Shown in pieces: positions 34,155 through 41,805 of a DNA stretch of 43,164 nt; the stretch's first letter is position 1; every line of letters begins with the position of its first letter. A program made the position numbers and the translations under genes. Source of the stretch: Prevotella sp. GTDB lineage: Bacteria > Bacteroidota > Bacteroidia > Bacteroidales > Bacteroidaceae. Under the pieces are notes generated by a model, which saw only the letters and a list, made by a program, of their open reading frames with translations, was not told the origin of the DNA and made no database searches. Where the stretch lies: the NCBI GenBank assembly GCA_022769825.1, contig JALEJI010000026.1:1-43164 (forward strand), read 5' to 3'.

Positions 34155-34162
34155 CAAAGTTA
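34155..34162 (-). promoter_or_regulatory. Promoter of the S33 peptidase gene
   Basis: TAACTTTG on the minus strand, about 21 bp before the ATG at 34133, matches TAnnTTTG and fixes the start codon. Confidence 0.6.
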
Positions 34163-34196
34163 GCTAAATAATCAACAACACGAGATAAAACGCAAG

Positions 34197-34233
34197 AAAA
34201 AAGTGGGAGCCGCCCTTTTGGCCCTCTCCCACT
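34197..34233 (-). terminator. Rho-independent terminator of the phosphate transporter gene
   Basis: Perfect 8-bp outer stem (34202-34209 with 34226-34233) with an inner GC-rich stem, followed on the minus strand by six T. It lies about 34 bp after the stop codon. Confidence 0.85.
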
Positions 34234-34266
34234 GTCCATCTAATACCTATTGAAGTTGTTCTATTA

Positions 34267-36531
34267 TCAGTTTTCCATGAATTTCTTGGCCGAGCGCAAC
34301 TGGTGGCGCATGACGCTCAGCAGCTGCTGCGTCTCCTGCAAGATGTTGAGGTAGACCATGTCCACCTGCAAGTTCTTGTTATCGGCGGCCGTCTGTATGC
34401 GGTTGAGATGCACCTTGCGTATCACGGAGAGTTGATCCTTGCAGGCGTCGGCCTCGGCGAGGATGCTGCGATACTGGTCATAGCGGTTGGTCTCTATCTC
34501 GTCGCACGTCATCTTCATCAAGTCGTTGACCGTGTTTCTCACCGGCTCATATTCCTTTACATACTCCTCTGGCACGGGGTTGAAGTTGTTTTCCACGTGC
34601 TCCTTCACCGGCGCGAGCATGCGTCGAAGGGTATAGATGAATTGCTGGTCGCTGTTCACGCCAATGTGGAACCACGTGTTCTTCTCGGCGGCTATCTCTA
34701 TCGGCGAGCGCTTCAGGCCCAAGAGTTCCTGCCTCCTAAGCTTCTTCAGCAAGTCGAGGCGCTTGCGCAGGCCCGACTCCGTCTTGCGCAGTCCGCTCAC
34801 CTTCTGCGAGTTGAAGCCGTCAAGCAGGTTGTTGTATTGCTCCAGCACGTACCTGCAGGTCTTGGTCTGCGTGTCGCGCACGTGCTTGCAGAGCATCTCC
34901 CAGACAATCTCCTTGTCGTGGGTGCGCATCATCAGTCGGAAGCTGTCGTCCTCGCCCTTTGTCTGCTCGCGCTTCTTGTTATACTGGCGGTTGCTTCTCC
35001 AGAGCATGAACACCACGAGGGCGATGAAGAGGAACTGCACCAGGAATCCGCCAAACCACATGCAGAGGGCCACGAGGGCACAGGTGAGGAACGCCACGCC
35101 AGCGGTGATGAACCATCCGCCAATGACGCTCATCACGCCCGTCACGCGGAACACGGCGCTCTCACGGCTCCATGCACGGTCGGCAAGGCTCGAACCCATG
35201 GCCACCATGAAGGTGACGTAGGTCGTAGACAATGGCAACTTGTGGTTGGTGCCGAAGGTGATAAGCATGGAGGCTATGACCAGGTTGACGGCGGCTCGCA
35301 CGATGTCGAAAGCCGCGCCTTCGCCCTTCTCGTCGTCGTCGACAGGCTTGGCTGACGTGTCGAAGCGTGAGTTGATCCATTGGCGAAGCGACACTGGGGC
35401 GAAGCGGGCCACGCCTTCAACCATCGACTGCACGAAACGCACGATGGCACGGGCGGCACGGCTTGAGCCGAACATCTCGTCGCCCTCGTCCTGACGCGAT
35501 AGGTCCACGGAGGTCTTTATCACGTTGCGCGCCTTCTTCGATGTGGCCATGGCCACGATCATTATCACGCCGGCGGCGAAAAGATAGTAAGGCGGTGTCT
35601 TGGCGCTCTCCATTAGCGAGCTCATCATGAAGCTGTCGGCACTCGCACCGGCGCCGTTGGTGGTGAAATCGGTGTAGGAGTCAAGGCCAGCGAGAGGCAC
35701 GCCGATGAAGTTGACGAGGTCATTGCCGGCGAAAGCCATTGCCAGGGCGAAGGTGCCCAAGAGCACGGTAATCTTGAAGATGTTGACCTTGCAAAGGTGC
35801 AAGATTTCCGTCACGATAGCCGCGCCGATGAAGGTATAGAGCAGCAGCATGTTGGTGTTGTCGCTGATATACTCGCTCACGTTCTTTGGTATGTAAGGGC
35901 TCTTGCCCACGCCCTTTAGGAAGATGAAGTAGGCCAAGGCCGTGAAAGCCACGCCACCGAAGATGGCTATGGAATAGCGGCTGTGCCTTGAGAAGTTGAA
36001 CGTGAACACCACGCGGCTTATCCACATCACCACCATGCCCACTACGAAAGAGATGGCCACGGAGACGAAGATGGCGATGATGACCTTCAACGCCTGGTCG
36101 GAGTTGAGCAGCGTGGCATAATCGAGACTGTCGTCGGCCACGACCTTCAGGAAGGCGAGCATCGCCGTGCCGCCAAGAAGCTCGAAGACAAGCGAGACGG
36201 TGGTCGAGGTAGGCATGCCGAGGGTGTTGAACACGTCGAGCACTATGACGTCGGTCACCATGACGGCAAGGAAAATGGTTATCACCTCATGAAACGAGTA
36301 ATGGCTCGGCACCATGATGCCATGCCTGGCCACGTCCATCATGCCGGTCGACATGACAGCGCCTATGGCCACGCCAAGCGACGCTATGATGAGGATGGTG
36401 CGAAACGTGGCGACACGTGCGCCGACTGCCGACTGCAAGAAGTTTACGGCATCATTGCTCACCCCCACGAAGAGGTCGAAAACCGCGAGGCAGAGGAGAA
36501 AGATGACAATGCATAAATAAATTGTCTCCAT
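34267..36531 (-). CDS. PiT-family inorganic phosphate transporter with PhoU-like C-terminal domain
   Basis: 754 aa. Membrane part (about 1-515) has two inverted PHO4 signatures: FVGVSNDAVNFLQSAVG near residue 22 and FGTNHKLPLSTTYVTFMVAMG near 430, and roughly ten to twelve hydrophobic segments with a hydrophilic middle loop (about 335-405). Residues about 520-754 are soluble, highly charged and helical (ETESGLRKRLDLLKKL-type heptads), resembling PhoU; fused forms are known in Bacteroidetes. PiT carriers import phosphate, often as metal-phosphate, with proton or sodium. Single-gene transcript with its own terminator. A Pho-box-like array upstream indicates induction in low phosphate. Confidence 0.92.
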   Translation of the reverse strand: METIYLCIVIFLLCLAVFDLFVGVSNDAVNFLQSAVGARVATFRTILIIASLGVAIGAVMSTGMMDVARHGIMVPSHYSFHEVITIFLAVMVTDVIVLDVFNTLGMPTSTTVSLVFELLGGTAMLAFLKVVADDSLDYATLLNSDQALKVIIAIFVSVAISFVVGMVVMWISRVVFTFNFSRHSRYSIAIFGGVAFTALAYFIFLKGVGKSPYIPKNVSEYISDNTNMLLLYTFIGAAIVTEILHLCKVNIFKITVLLGTFALAMAFAGNDLVNFIGVPLAGLDSYTDFTTNGAGASADSFMMSSLMESAKTPPYYLFAAGVIMIVAMATSKKARNVIKTSVDLSRQDEGDEMFGSSRAARAIVRFVQSMVEGVARFAPVSLRQWINSRFDTSAKPVDDDEKGEGAAFDIVRAAVNLVIASMLITFGTNHKLPLSTTYVTFMVAMGSSLADRAWSRESAVFRVTGVMSVIGGWFITAGVAFLTCALVALCMWFGGFLVQFLFIALVVFMLWRSNRQYNKKREQTKGEDDSFRLMMRTHDKEIVWEMLCKHVRDTQTKTCRYVLEQYNNLLDGFNSQKVSGLRKTESGLRKRLDLLKKLRRQELLGLKRSPIEIAAEKNTWFHIGVNSDQQFIYTLRRMLAPVKEHVENNFNPVPEEYVKEYEPVRNTVNDLMKMTCDEIETNRYDQYRSILAEADACKDQLSVIRKVHLNRIQTAADNKNLQVDMVYLNILQETQQLLSVMRHQLRSAKKFMEN

Positions 36532-36565
36532 AAAAAACTGTAAATGTGATTAATAATTCTGCGTG

Positions 36566-36629
36566 CAAAATTACTTCCCGCATGTTACAGCCGCCTTACA
36601 TCGATGTTACATAAACGTTACATTTTACA
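36566..36629 (-). promoter_or_regulatory. Pho-box-like array and promoter of the phosphate transporter gene
   Basis: TTACA on the plus strand begins at 36585, 36596, 36607 and 36618, exact 11-bp steps, with a further TTACA at 36625. The -7 box TAATTTTG lies at 36573-36566, separated by 11 bp from the first repeat. Same geometry as the array before the response regulator gene. No -33 TTTG is present at the usual position, so an activator is probably needed. Confidence 0.75.
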
Positions 36630-36676
36630 ATCATGCATTGCCCACACACCCTAAACAAGTCTTTTACCGTTCATCA

Positions 36677-38131
36677 TTATAACCCCAAGCTCTTCCTTAT
36701 TTGCCTCAGCGTATTCTCTCCCACTGTATAGGCATAGCAGGCGCAAGGTATGAAAAGAAGCTTGCCGAAATCCATGTTTTTTATTCCTTCCTGGCTAATA
36801 GAGGTCACCAAGGCATGCGCCATATTGTTTTTCTCCATGTAATATTGCAGGGATGAAAGCTCGGCTGGCTTTTCGAAGAAACGATCCGACCATTTTATCT
36901 CCACAGCCCAATAAGGTTTCTGTAAGGCTTCATTGATTCCCACCAAATCGACCTCTCCCTGCTTGTGTCCTGTTTTCCAATTAGCATAGGCAATATGCTC
37001 ATTTCGCGGAATCCACTGCGAATAGATAGCGGTCTCTATCATGTCACCGATATTGCGATCTATCATCTTGATAGGTTCGAAGAGGGCACATCTCAACGAA
37101 GGATTGGTAAGATACATCTTAAAAGTCGTCTGACGCTGAAATCGCTTGGCCGTGTCGTCGGTTCGAGTAATGACCTTGACAAGGAACGCAGACTCAAGAT
37201 ATTGAACGTATTTGCGGATGGTCTCCTTCTTCACGCCCGACTCTTTCGACAATCCCTCATACGAAAATTCCATGCCGCTATGATAAGCTATCATCGTGAA
37301 AAGGGAATTCAACTCCTGAACATCGGAAATGCCATAAAGGCTCGGCAAATCTCTCAGCAACACCTTATCCACAATGTCATGGCGCACAAACTGGCCAGGA
37401 TCCTCCTGTATGCGAGAGGAGAAAGCCACCTCCGGGTAACCACCATAATTGATGTAATCGATAAAGAGTTCATTCAGCCTGTCAATGTCTATCGTGCTAT
37501 ATACATCGCTCTCTATCCCCTCCCACTCCACATGGGATTTCCGCATCAAGAGGTCGTATTTTTTCAGATGAATGTATTCAAAGAAAAGCAATGGCGGAAG
37601 ATTAAAATCCGTGAATCGTCCCGCACCACTCTCATTACTGCTCTTTCTGAGTGCCGCAGCGGCAGAACCCGACGCGACAAACTTAACATCGTGATAGGTA
37701 TCCACTAATGACTTGAGCCCTAATTCCCAGTCCTTCAGATATTGTATCTCATCGAAGAACACATAAAACCGCTCCTTGCCGTCTTCCTTGCCAAGCGATT
37801 GTTTGGCCAAGTTGAACAGTTGTTCCAAGAGAATGCCATTATAAATCGGTGTCTCCACAGACACATAGATGATGTTCTGTGGAGGCACACCCTCGTCTAC
37901 CAATCGCTGGATGCAATGATAAAGCATCACCGTCTTACCCACTCTTCGAGGACCCATCAAGATGAGCGCACGCTGAATGCTGACGTCCTTCACCAAGGGA
38001 TAAAACATGTCGAGATAAAGACGGGGACTCATCGCTTGATAATAAGAAGGCGTCTTTCCCTCTGTCCACCAAGGATTGTCCACTTTCAATCTGCCCAATA
38101 TTTGTTTTTCTAATAATGCCGTGTATTCCAT
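36677..38131 (-). CDS. AAA_14/DUF4143 ATPase
   Basis: 484 aa. P-loop GPRRVGKT (residues 60-67), Walker B YVFFDE (123-128), sensor-like VASGSAAA, then a winged-helix section (about 290-350, ESGVKKETIRKYVQYLESA), and a C-terminal DUF4143-type PD-(D/E)XK-like domain containing VDLVGINEAL and WAVEIKW. This large family of solitary ATPases, common in Bacteroidetes and archaea, has no settled function; DNA or stress-related roles are suspected. Transcribed alone; a decayed relative lies at 40795-41210. It separates the phosphate transporter from the histidine kinase and may be an insertion. Confidence 0.85.
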   Translation of the reverse strand: MEYTALLEKQILGRLKVDNPWWTEGKTPSYYQAMSPRLYLDMFYPLVKDVSIQRALILMGPRRVGKTVMLYHCIQRLVDEGVPPQNIIYVSVETPIYNGILLEQLFNLAKQSLGKEDGKERFYVFFDEIQYLKDWELGLKSLVDTYHDVKFVASGSAAAALRKSSNESGAGRFTDFNLPPLLFFEYIHLKKYDLLMRKSHVEWEGIESDVYSTIDIDRLNELFIDYINYGGYPEVAFSSRIQEDPGQFVRHDIVDKVLLRDLPSLYGISDVQELNSLFTMIAYHSGMEFSYEGLSKESGVKKETIRKYVQYLESAFLVKVITRTDDTAKRFQRQTTFKMYLTNPSLRCALFEPIKMIDRNIGDMIETAIYSQWIPRNEHIAYANWKTGHKQGEVDLVGINEALQKPYWAVEIKWSDRFFEKPAELSSLQYYMEKNNMAHALVTSISQEGIKNMDFGKLLFIPCACYAYTVGENTLRQIRKSLGL

Positions 38132-38453
38132 TTACTATATAATAGTGTGTTTTTAGATTGCAAATATAAGGTTATTTTCTTTAGTCTGCAAGCATCGTGC
38201 AGATTAAGCTTATATTTTTATGCTTAATTTGCACTTATTGGAAAATCAGGCACACCAGTAATGATGTTTTTGCCCTTAGAAGCAAGGTTTTCACTGTCAA
38301 GCGAAATAAGTATGCACGCATAGCAGCCTGATTGTCAACGGCAATTAACGCAGTTGCAAACTAAGCGTGTTTTAACGAGCTTAATCCGCAAGCATTGGCA
38401 CAGCCATGTGTTTTTTCCCCCGCGATACGGCACCATTCAAGAAGCAGACTCCA
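38132..38453. other. Intergenic region between the kinase and ATPase genes
   Basis: No coding potential. Holds the ATPase promoter (38161-38168) and an imperfect 13-bp inverted repeat (38197-38209 with 38222-38234, one mismatch, AT-rich loop). GCAAGCAT occurs near 38189 and again near 38390, a possible short direct repeat. Confidence 0.5.
38161..38168 (-). promoter_or_regulatory. Promoter of the ATPase gene
   Basis: TATATTTG on the minus strand, about 30 bp before ATG 38131, matches TAnnTTTG. The 13-bp inverted repeat lies just upstream and could be an operator. Confidence 0.5.
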
Positions 38454-39884
38454 TCAGTCTTTGAGCGAGAACTCGAAGCACAGTCCGCCTCCAGGGTTGT
38501 TTTTCACGCTGATGGTTCCGCCATGCACGCGCACGGCGTTTTTCACGATGGCGAGTCCGAGGCCCGTGCCGCCCATCTTGCGGCTCCGGCCCTTGTCCAC
38601 GCGATAGAAACGTTCAAAGAGGCGCGCGAGGTGCTCGTAGGCCACGCCCACGCCGTCGTCGCTGAACGTGAAGCGCCAGCAGCCTTGGCCGCGACTTGCC
38701 TTGAGGCTGATGTGGGTATTGTCTCCGGCATAGGCAATGGCATTGTCGGTGAGATTGCGGAAGACGCTGTAAATCAGGCTTCCGTTGCCATGGATAATCA
38801 TCTCGTCGGGCATGTCGCACGTCATGGTCATGCCCTTCTGCTCAAGGGCGAACTTGCTCTCCAGCTCCACGGTGCGTATTATCTCCGCCACGTCGGTCTT
38901 GTCGAAGATCATCATCTCGGCGCCATCGTCGAGACGGTTGAGCGTGGACATGTCGTTGAGCAACGCCGCCAGGCGCTGGCCTTGGGCATGGCATCGCTCC
39001 AGGAAGTTGTCGCGCGTGGCGGGAGCCATGTCGGGATGTTCGAGAATGGTCTCCAGATAGCCTTGTATGCTCGCCACCGGGGTCTTCAGCTCATGGGCCA
39101 CGTTCTGCGTGAGCTGCCGCTTGAGCACGCTCTGCTCTTGCTGCGTCTTTTTCAAGCGTAGATAGAGCTTCACTATGCGCTCGGCGGTGTCGCCAAGCTC
39201 ATCGTTGGAGAATCCGCCGAGCACCTCGTTCCAGTCCTTGTCGAACGACACGCCGCGCGAACTGGCACGCGTGGCAAACTCGTTGAGCTTGGTTATGTTG
39301 CCGCCAATGCGGTTGGTGAAGCGGTAGAGCACCATGGTGAGCAAGATGACCACGACCATGGAGAACCAGATGTAATGGAAGTCGGCACGCAGGGCCTTGG
39401 CCAAGTCGACGTCGTAAGGAAGGGCCGAACGAACCACGTAGCCATCCACGCGATAATACGTGGCGCAATAGAAATAGTCGCACCCAAGGGTATTGCTGTT
39501 GCGGTCTAACGATGTGCCGAACCCCGACTTCAAGGCCTGCTCCACCTCTGGCCTCTTGGCGTGGTTGGCCATGGTGCGGAAATCGGTGCTGGAATCGTAA
39601 ATCACCTTGCCCGACGTGGCTATTATCGTGACCCTGAGGTTGCGGAAGGAGCCCTTGCGCAAATAGAGGCGCAAGAAGGAGCCCATGTCGCTGTCGTGGT
39701 TGAACATTATGGCGTCGTGGATTTGGTCGTTGCAGTCTTGAAGGCGGAGCGTCAGCGTCTCCACCTTATATTGTCGTTCGCGGTATTGCTGGAACACAAT
39801 GAAAGCTATGGCGAACAAGAGGAAGAGCGACAGCACGCTCACGTATATCTTCTTGCCGATGGTGAATCGTCGTGTCATGGTCAT
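38454..39884 (-). CDS. Sensor histidine kinase, PhoR-like
   Basis: 476 aa. Two membrane helices (about 12-30 and 194-212) enclose a 160-residue periplasmic sensor region. HisKA domain with NVAHELKTPVASIQGYLE (phospho-acceptor His), then HATPase_c with N box NLTDNAIAYA, G1 DDGVGV, F box FERFYRVDKG and G2 GGTGLGLAIV. The layout is that of PhoR-type kinases of Bacteroidetes. No response regulator gene is adjacent; the only one in the window lies 5.3 kb downstream on the same strand, with the phosphate transporter between. Two ATGs (39884, 39878) are possible starts. Confidence 0.9.
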   Translation of the reverse strand: MTMTRRFTIGKKIYVSVLSLFLLFAIAFIVFQQYRERQYKVETLTLRLQDCNDQIHDAIMFNHDSDMGSFLRLYLRKGSFRNLRVTIIATSGKVIYDSSTDFRTMANHAKRPEVEQALKSGFGTSLDRNSNTLGCDYFYCATYYRVDGYVVRSALPYDVDLAKALRADFHYIWFSMVVVILLTMVLYRFTNRIGGNITKLNEFATRASSRGVSFDKDWNEVLGGFSNDELGDTAERIVKLYLRLKKTQQEQSVLKRQLTQNVAHELKTPVASIQGYLETILEHPDMAPATRDNFLERCHAQGQRLAALLNDMSTLNRLDDGAEMMIFDKTDVAEIIRTVELESKFALEQKGMTMTCDMPDEMIIHGNGSLIYSVFRNLTDNAIAYAGDNTHISLKASRGQGCWRFTFSDDGVGVAYEHLARLFERFYRVDKGRSRKMGGTGLGLAIVKNAVRVHGGTISVKNNPGGGLCFEFSLKD

Positions 39885-39897
39885 GGGTATTTTTCCG

Positions 39898-39905
39898 CAA
39901 AGTTA
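39898..39905 (-). promoter_or_regulatory. Promoter of the histidine kinase gene
   Basis: TAACTTTG on the minus strand only 13-19 bp before the two possible start codons, so the leader is very short. No TTACA repeats at the position used by the two Pho-box arrays. Confidence 0.55.
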
Positions 39906-40059
39906 TGAATTTTTCCCATGCGAAGGCTTGCCGTGGCCAACAATTCACGACATTGTAACATGCCAAGCCATATAATCTGCCACATTAATAATATTGAAAG
40001 CGGACGCGACATGATGAAAAAAGTGGGGCCGCAGGTGTCGCCACGTGAAATGTTTTTCT

Positions 40060-40067
40060 TAATTTTG
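40060..40067 (+). promoter_or_regulatory. Promoter of greA
   Basis: TAATTTTG matches TAnnTTTG, 26 bp before the ATG. Confidence 0.55.
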
Positions 40068-40093
40068 CACCCGCAAAAAACTGATTTCACACG

Positions 40094-40558
40094 ATGGAAT
40101 ACATGTCACAAGAATGCTACGACAAGCTCGTGGCTGAACTGCAACACCTCATAAAAGTGGAGCTGCCCAAGGCGCAAGACGAGCTCTCGGAGGCTCGCGA
40201 CAAGGGCGACCTGAGCGAGAATTTCGAGTATCACGCCGCGCGAAGGACGCACGGGCGGCTGCTCGGCAAGATAAGGTACAAGCAAAACATCCTGGCCAAC
40301 GCCCGCGTGCTCGACACCAAGCAGATGTCGCCCGACACGGTCCAGCTGCTGTGCAAGGTGGAGGTCACCAACCTGCGCGTGAACCGCAAGGCCACTTACA
40401 CCCTGACAAGTCCGCACGAGGCCAACATACACGAGGGCAAGATTTCCATAAAGTCGCCTATCGGACAGGCCCTTATCGGCCACAAGGCCGGCGACACCGT
40501 AGAGGTGAAGGCTCCTGCCGGTACGATAGAGCTCAGGATAGAGAGCATCGGGCTGTGA
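40094..40558 (+). CDS. greA: Transcription elongation factor GreA
   Basis: 154 aa, normal length. N-terminal coiled coil (about 1-75) with the acidic tip and DLSENFEYHAAR signature, whose acidic residues stimulate RNA cleavage by backtracked RNA polymerase. C-terminal FKBP-like domain (about 80-154) with SPHEANIHEGKISIKSPIGQ and GHKAGDTVEVKAP. Own promoter and terminator; transcribed divergently from the histidine kinase. Confidence 0.96.
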   Translation: MEYMSQECYDKLVAELQHLIKVELPKAQDELSEARDKGDLSENFEYHAARRTHGRLLGKIRYKQNILANARVLDTKQMSPDTVQLLCKVEVTNLRVNRKATYTLTSPHEANIHEGKISIKSPIGQALIGHKAGDTVEVKAPAGTIELRIESIGL

Positions 40559-40591
40559 CCGCGCGATCTCGGCAAGCCCTCTTTGCTGAAA

Positions 40592-40634
40592 CGCCCCATC
40601 CCTTGACATGACAAGGGGATGGGGCGCCTTTTTT
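40592..40634 (+). terminator. Rho-independent terminator of greA
   Basis: 13-14 bp GC-rich stem with a one-base bulge (40592-40604 with 40613-40626) followed by six T (40629-40634), 34 bp after the greA stop. Confidence 0.9.
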
Positions 40635-40659
40635 GTGATTGCGAAGCCCCTGCCAACCG

Positions 40660-40767
40660 GGAATTTTGTGATAAAGCTCCGCGAAATGGCAGGAATTTTG
40701 TGATAAAACAATGAAAAAGCAAAGGAATTTTGTGATTTTCCCTTCGTTTTCCTCAGGAATTTTGTGA
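40660..40767 (+). repeat. Four GGAATTTTGTGA repeats at exact 32-bp spacing
   Basis: The identical 12-mer GGAATTTTGTGA starts at 40660, 40692, 40724 and 40756; two copies extend to GATAAA. The 20 bases between copies are unrelated. A degenerate fifth copy (TTTTTTGTGATT) overlaps the greA terminator T tract 33 bp before the first. The array ends just before the promoter and start of the decayed ATPase gene, suggesting operator or iteron function. Confidence 0.85.
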
Positions 40768-40775
40768 GAAAAGGT

Positions 40776-40783
40776 TATCTTTG
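40776..40783 (+). promoter_or_regulatory. Promoter remnant of the decayed ATPase gene
   Basis: TATCTTTG matches TAnnTTTG, 11 bp before ATG 40795, directly after the last 32-bp-spaced repeat. Confidence 0.5.
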
Positions 40784-40794
40784 CTGCAGATAAG

Positions 40795-41210
40795 ATGCCA
40801 TTTGTTATGAAACTAATACATGACCATCGGCGGAATGCCTGCCGTGGTCAACACGTTAGTCACCAACGGCAACTTCAGCGGTACTCTCAAGATGCAACGG
40901 CAACTGCTTCTCGACTACGAGGAAGACATCACCAAATACGCCCAAGGACTGGACAAGGGAAAAATAAAAATCGACCTTGGAGATGGATTTCTTCATCAGG
41001 GACGCACGGTCGCTCATACCCGTGGAGGTAAAGACAACCGACAGTGCCACAAAGTCGCTCACCAAACTGACCGCGCAAGATGGCAAATACCCTGACATAC
41101 GATACGGCATCAAACTCTGCAACAAGAACATCGGGTTCAATGGCAAGTTCTATACCTTCCCATATTTCCTCACCTTCTTGCTAAAGAGGTTTGTGAGGAA
41201 AGACTTATAA
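40795..41210 (+). pseudogene. Decayed AAA_14/DUF4143 ATPase
   Basis: Three pieces of one gene in different frames. ATG 40795 begins MPFVMKLIH, then a jump near 40819 to a frame reading TIGGMPAVVNTLVTNGNF, then LLLDYEEDITKYAQGLDKGK, the usual mid-part after the ATPase core. A second jump near 40960-40975 leads to LEMDFFIRDARSLIPVEVKT and on to NIGFNGKFYTFPYFLTFLLK with a stop at 41208, the DUF4143 C-terminal domain. The P-loop and Walker B region and the middle are gone. An intact family member of a different subtype is at 36677-38131. Confidence 0.75.
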
Positions 41211-41321
41211 CAACGGGGCTATGCTGATTCGCATTGGCGTGTTTCTACTTCACACGGATATAAAAGATTATAAAGATGTCGGCTTCGGACACTTCAAGCC
41301 TACAAGGATGCTGGCAATAGT

Positions 41322-41573
41322 TTGACTTCGGCAAAATCAGAACTTGAAACGGCAGCATCTTCTTTAAAGGGAGCAAAGGACAACTTGGATAAAGCCACCG
41401 ATAAAGCAGACGCTGTTACAAAAGCCATTGATAGCTTTATTGCCAAAGTGAGAGATATAAAATTCAAGGCTAAGGTTGATGATGGCGACATTGAGAAACT
41501 GACAGATGACAGAAAGAAACTCAATGGCGATGAGTCCAAACTTATTGAAGACCACCGAAATGAGAATAAGTAA
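41322..41573 (+). CDS. Short coiled-coil protein or fragment
   Basis: 83 codons with no ATG (TTG at 41322; the frame opens after a stop near 41272). Almost entirely Lys/Asp/Glu/Ala-rich helix (AASSLKGAKDNLDKATDKAD), predicted coiled coil. Composition and codon use look coding, but the lack of a start and ribosome binding site suggests the 3' end of a lost gene. No family recognised. Confidence 0.35.
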   Translation: MTSAKSELETAASSLKGAKDNLDKATDKADAVTKAIDSFIAKVRDIKFKAKVDDGDIEKLTDDRKKLNGDESKLIEDHRNENK

Positions 41574-41606
41574 ATCCTCACTCGCCATTTCTATGATTTG
41601 TCTAAT

Positions 41607-41738
41607 ATGATGTCAAGAAATGAAGGAGTTTGGTTGTCGAAAGGTTGGGTAAAGACTTTGTTTTGGATATTCTTGCCATCTATGCTATACACAATATTCT
41701 TGATTGTCTATTTTGTAACATCATACATAGAAAGATAA
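41607..41738 (+). CDS. 43-aa membrane peptide
   Basis: Two adjacent ATGs start MMSRNEGVWLSKGWVKTLFW, followed by a single strongly hydrophobic segment (about residues 17-38) and SYIER. It is too short for routine gene calling. 33 bp after the coiled-coil frame and immediately before a terminator, so the two may be the tail of one operon. No clear ribosome binding site; could be chance. Confidence 0.35.
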   Translation: MMSRNEGVWLSKGWVKTLFWIFLPSMLYTIFLIVYFVTSYIER

Positions 41739-41742
41739 GAAC

Positions 41743-41782
41743 AAAAGCCAAGTCAACAGGTAAATCTGTCAACTTGGCTTTT
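41743..41782. terminator. Bidirectional terminator between convergent genes
   Basis: Perfect 11-bp stem (41743-41753 with 41772-41782) with a further ACAG/CTGT inner stem. A4 on one side and T4 on the other. It serves the minus-strand secreted protein gene and any plus-strand transcript. Confidence 0.8.
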
Positions 41783-41805
41783 GAACGTAATAAAAGTTTG
41801 CAGTC

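Noticed and set aside
34303..35355. 350-codon plus-strand frame opposite the phosphate transporter
   Set aside because: Low-complexity His/Glu/Val-rich translation typical of the antisense of a GC-rich gene; the minus-strand PiT protein is clear.
40106..40711. 201-codon minus-strand frame opposite greA
   Set aside because: Runs through the greA terminator and into the repeat array; greA is unmistakable on the plus strand.
40660..40767. CRISPR-like repeat/spacer array
   Set aside because: Repeats are only 12 bp, four copies, spacers about 20 bp with no cas genes nearby; the array leads straight into a promoter, which fits an operator better.
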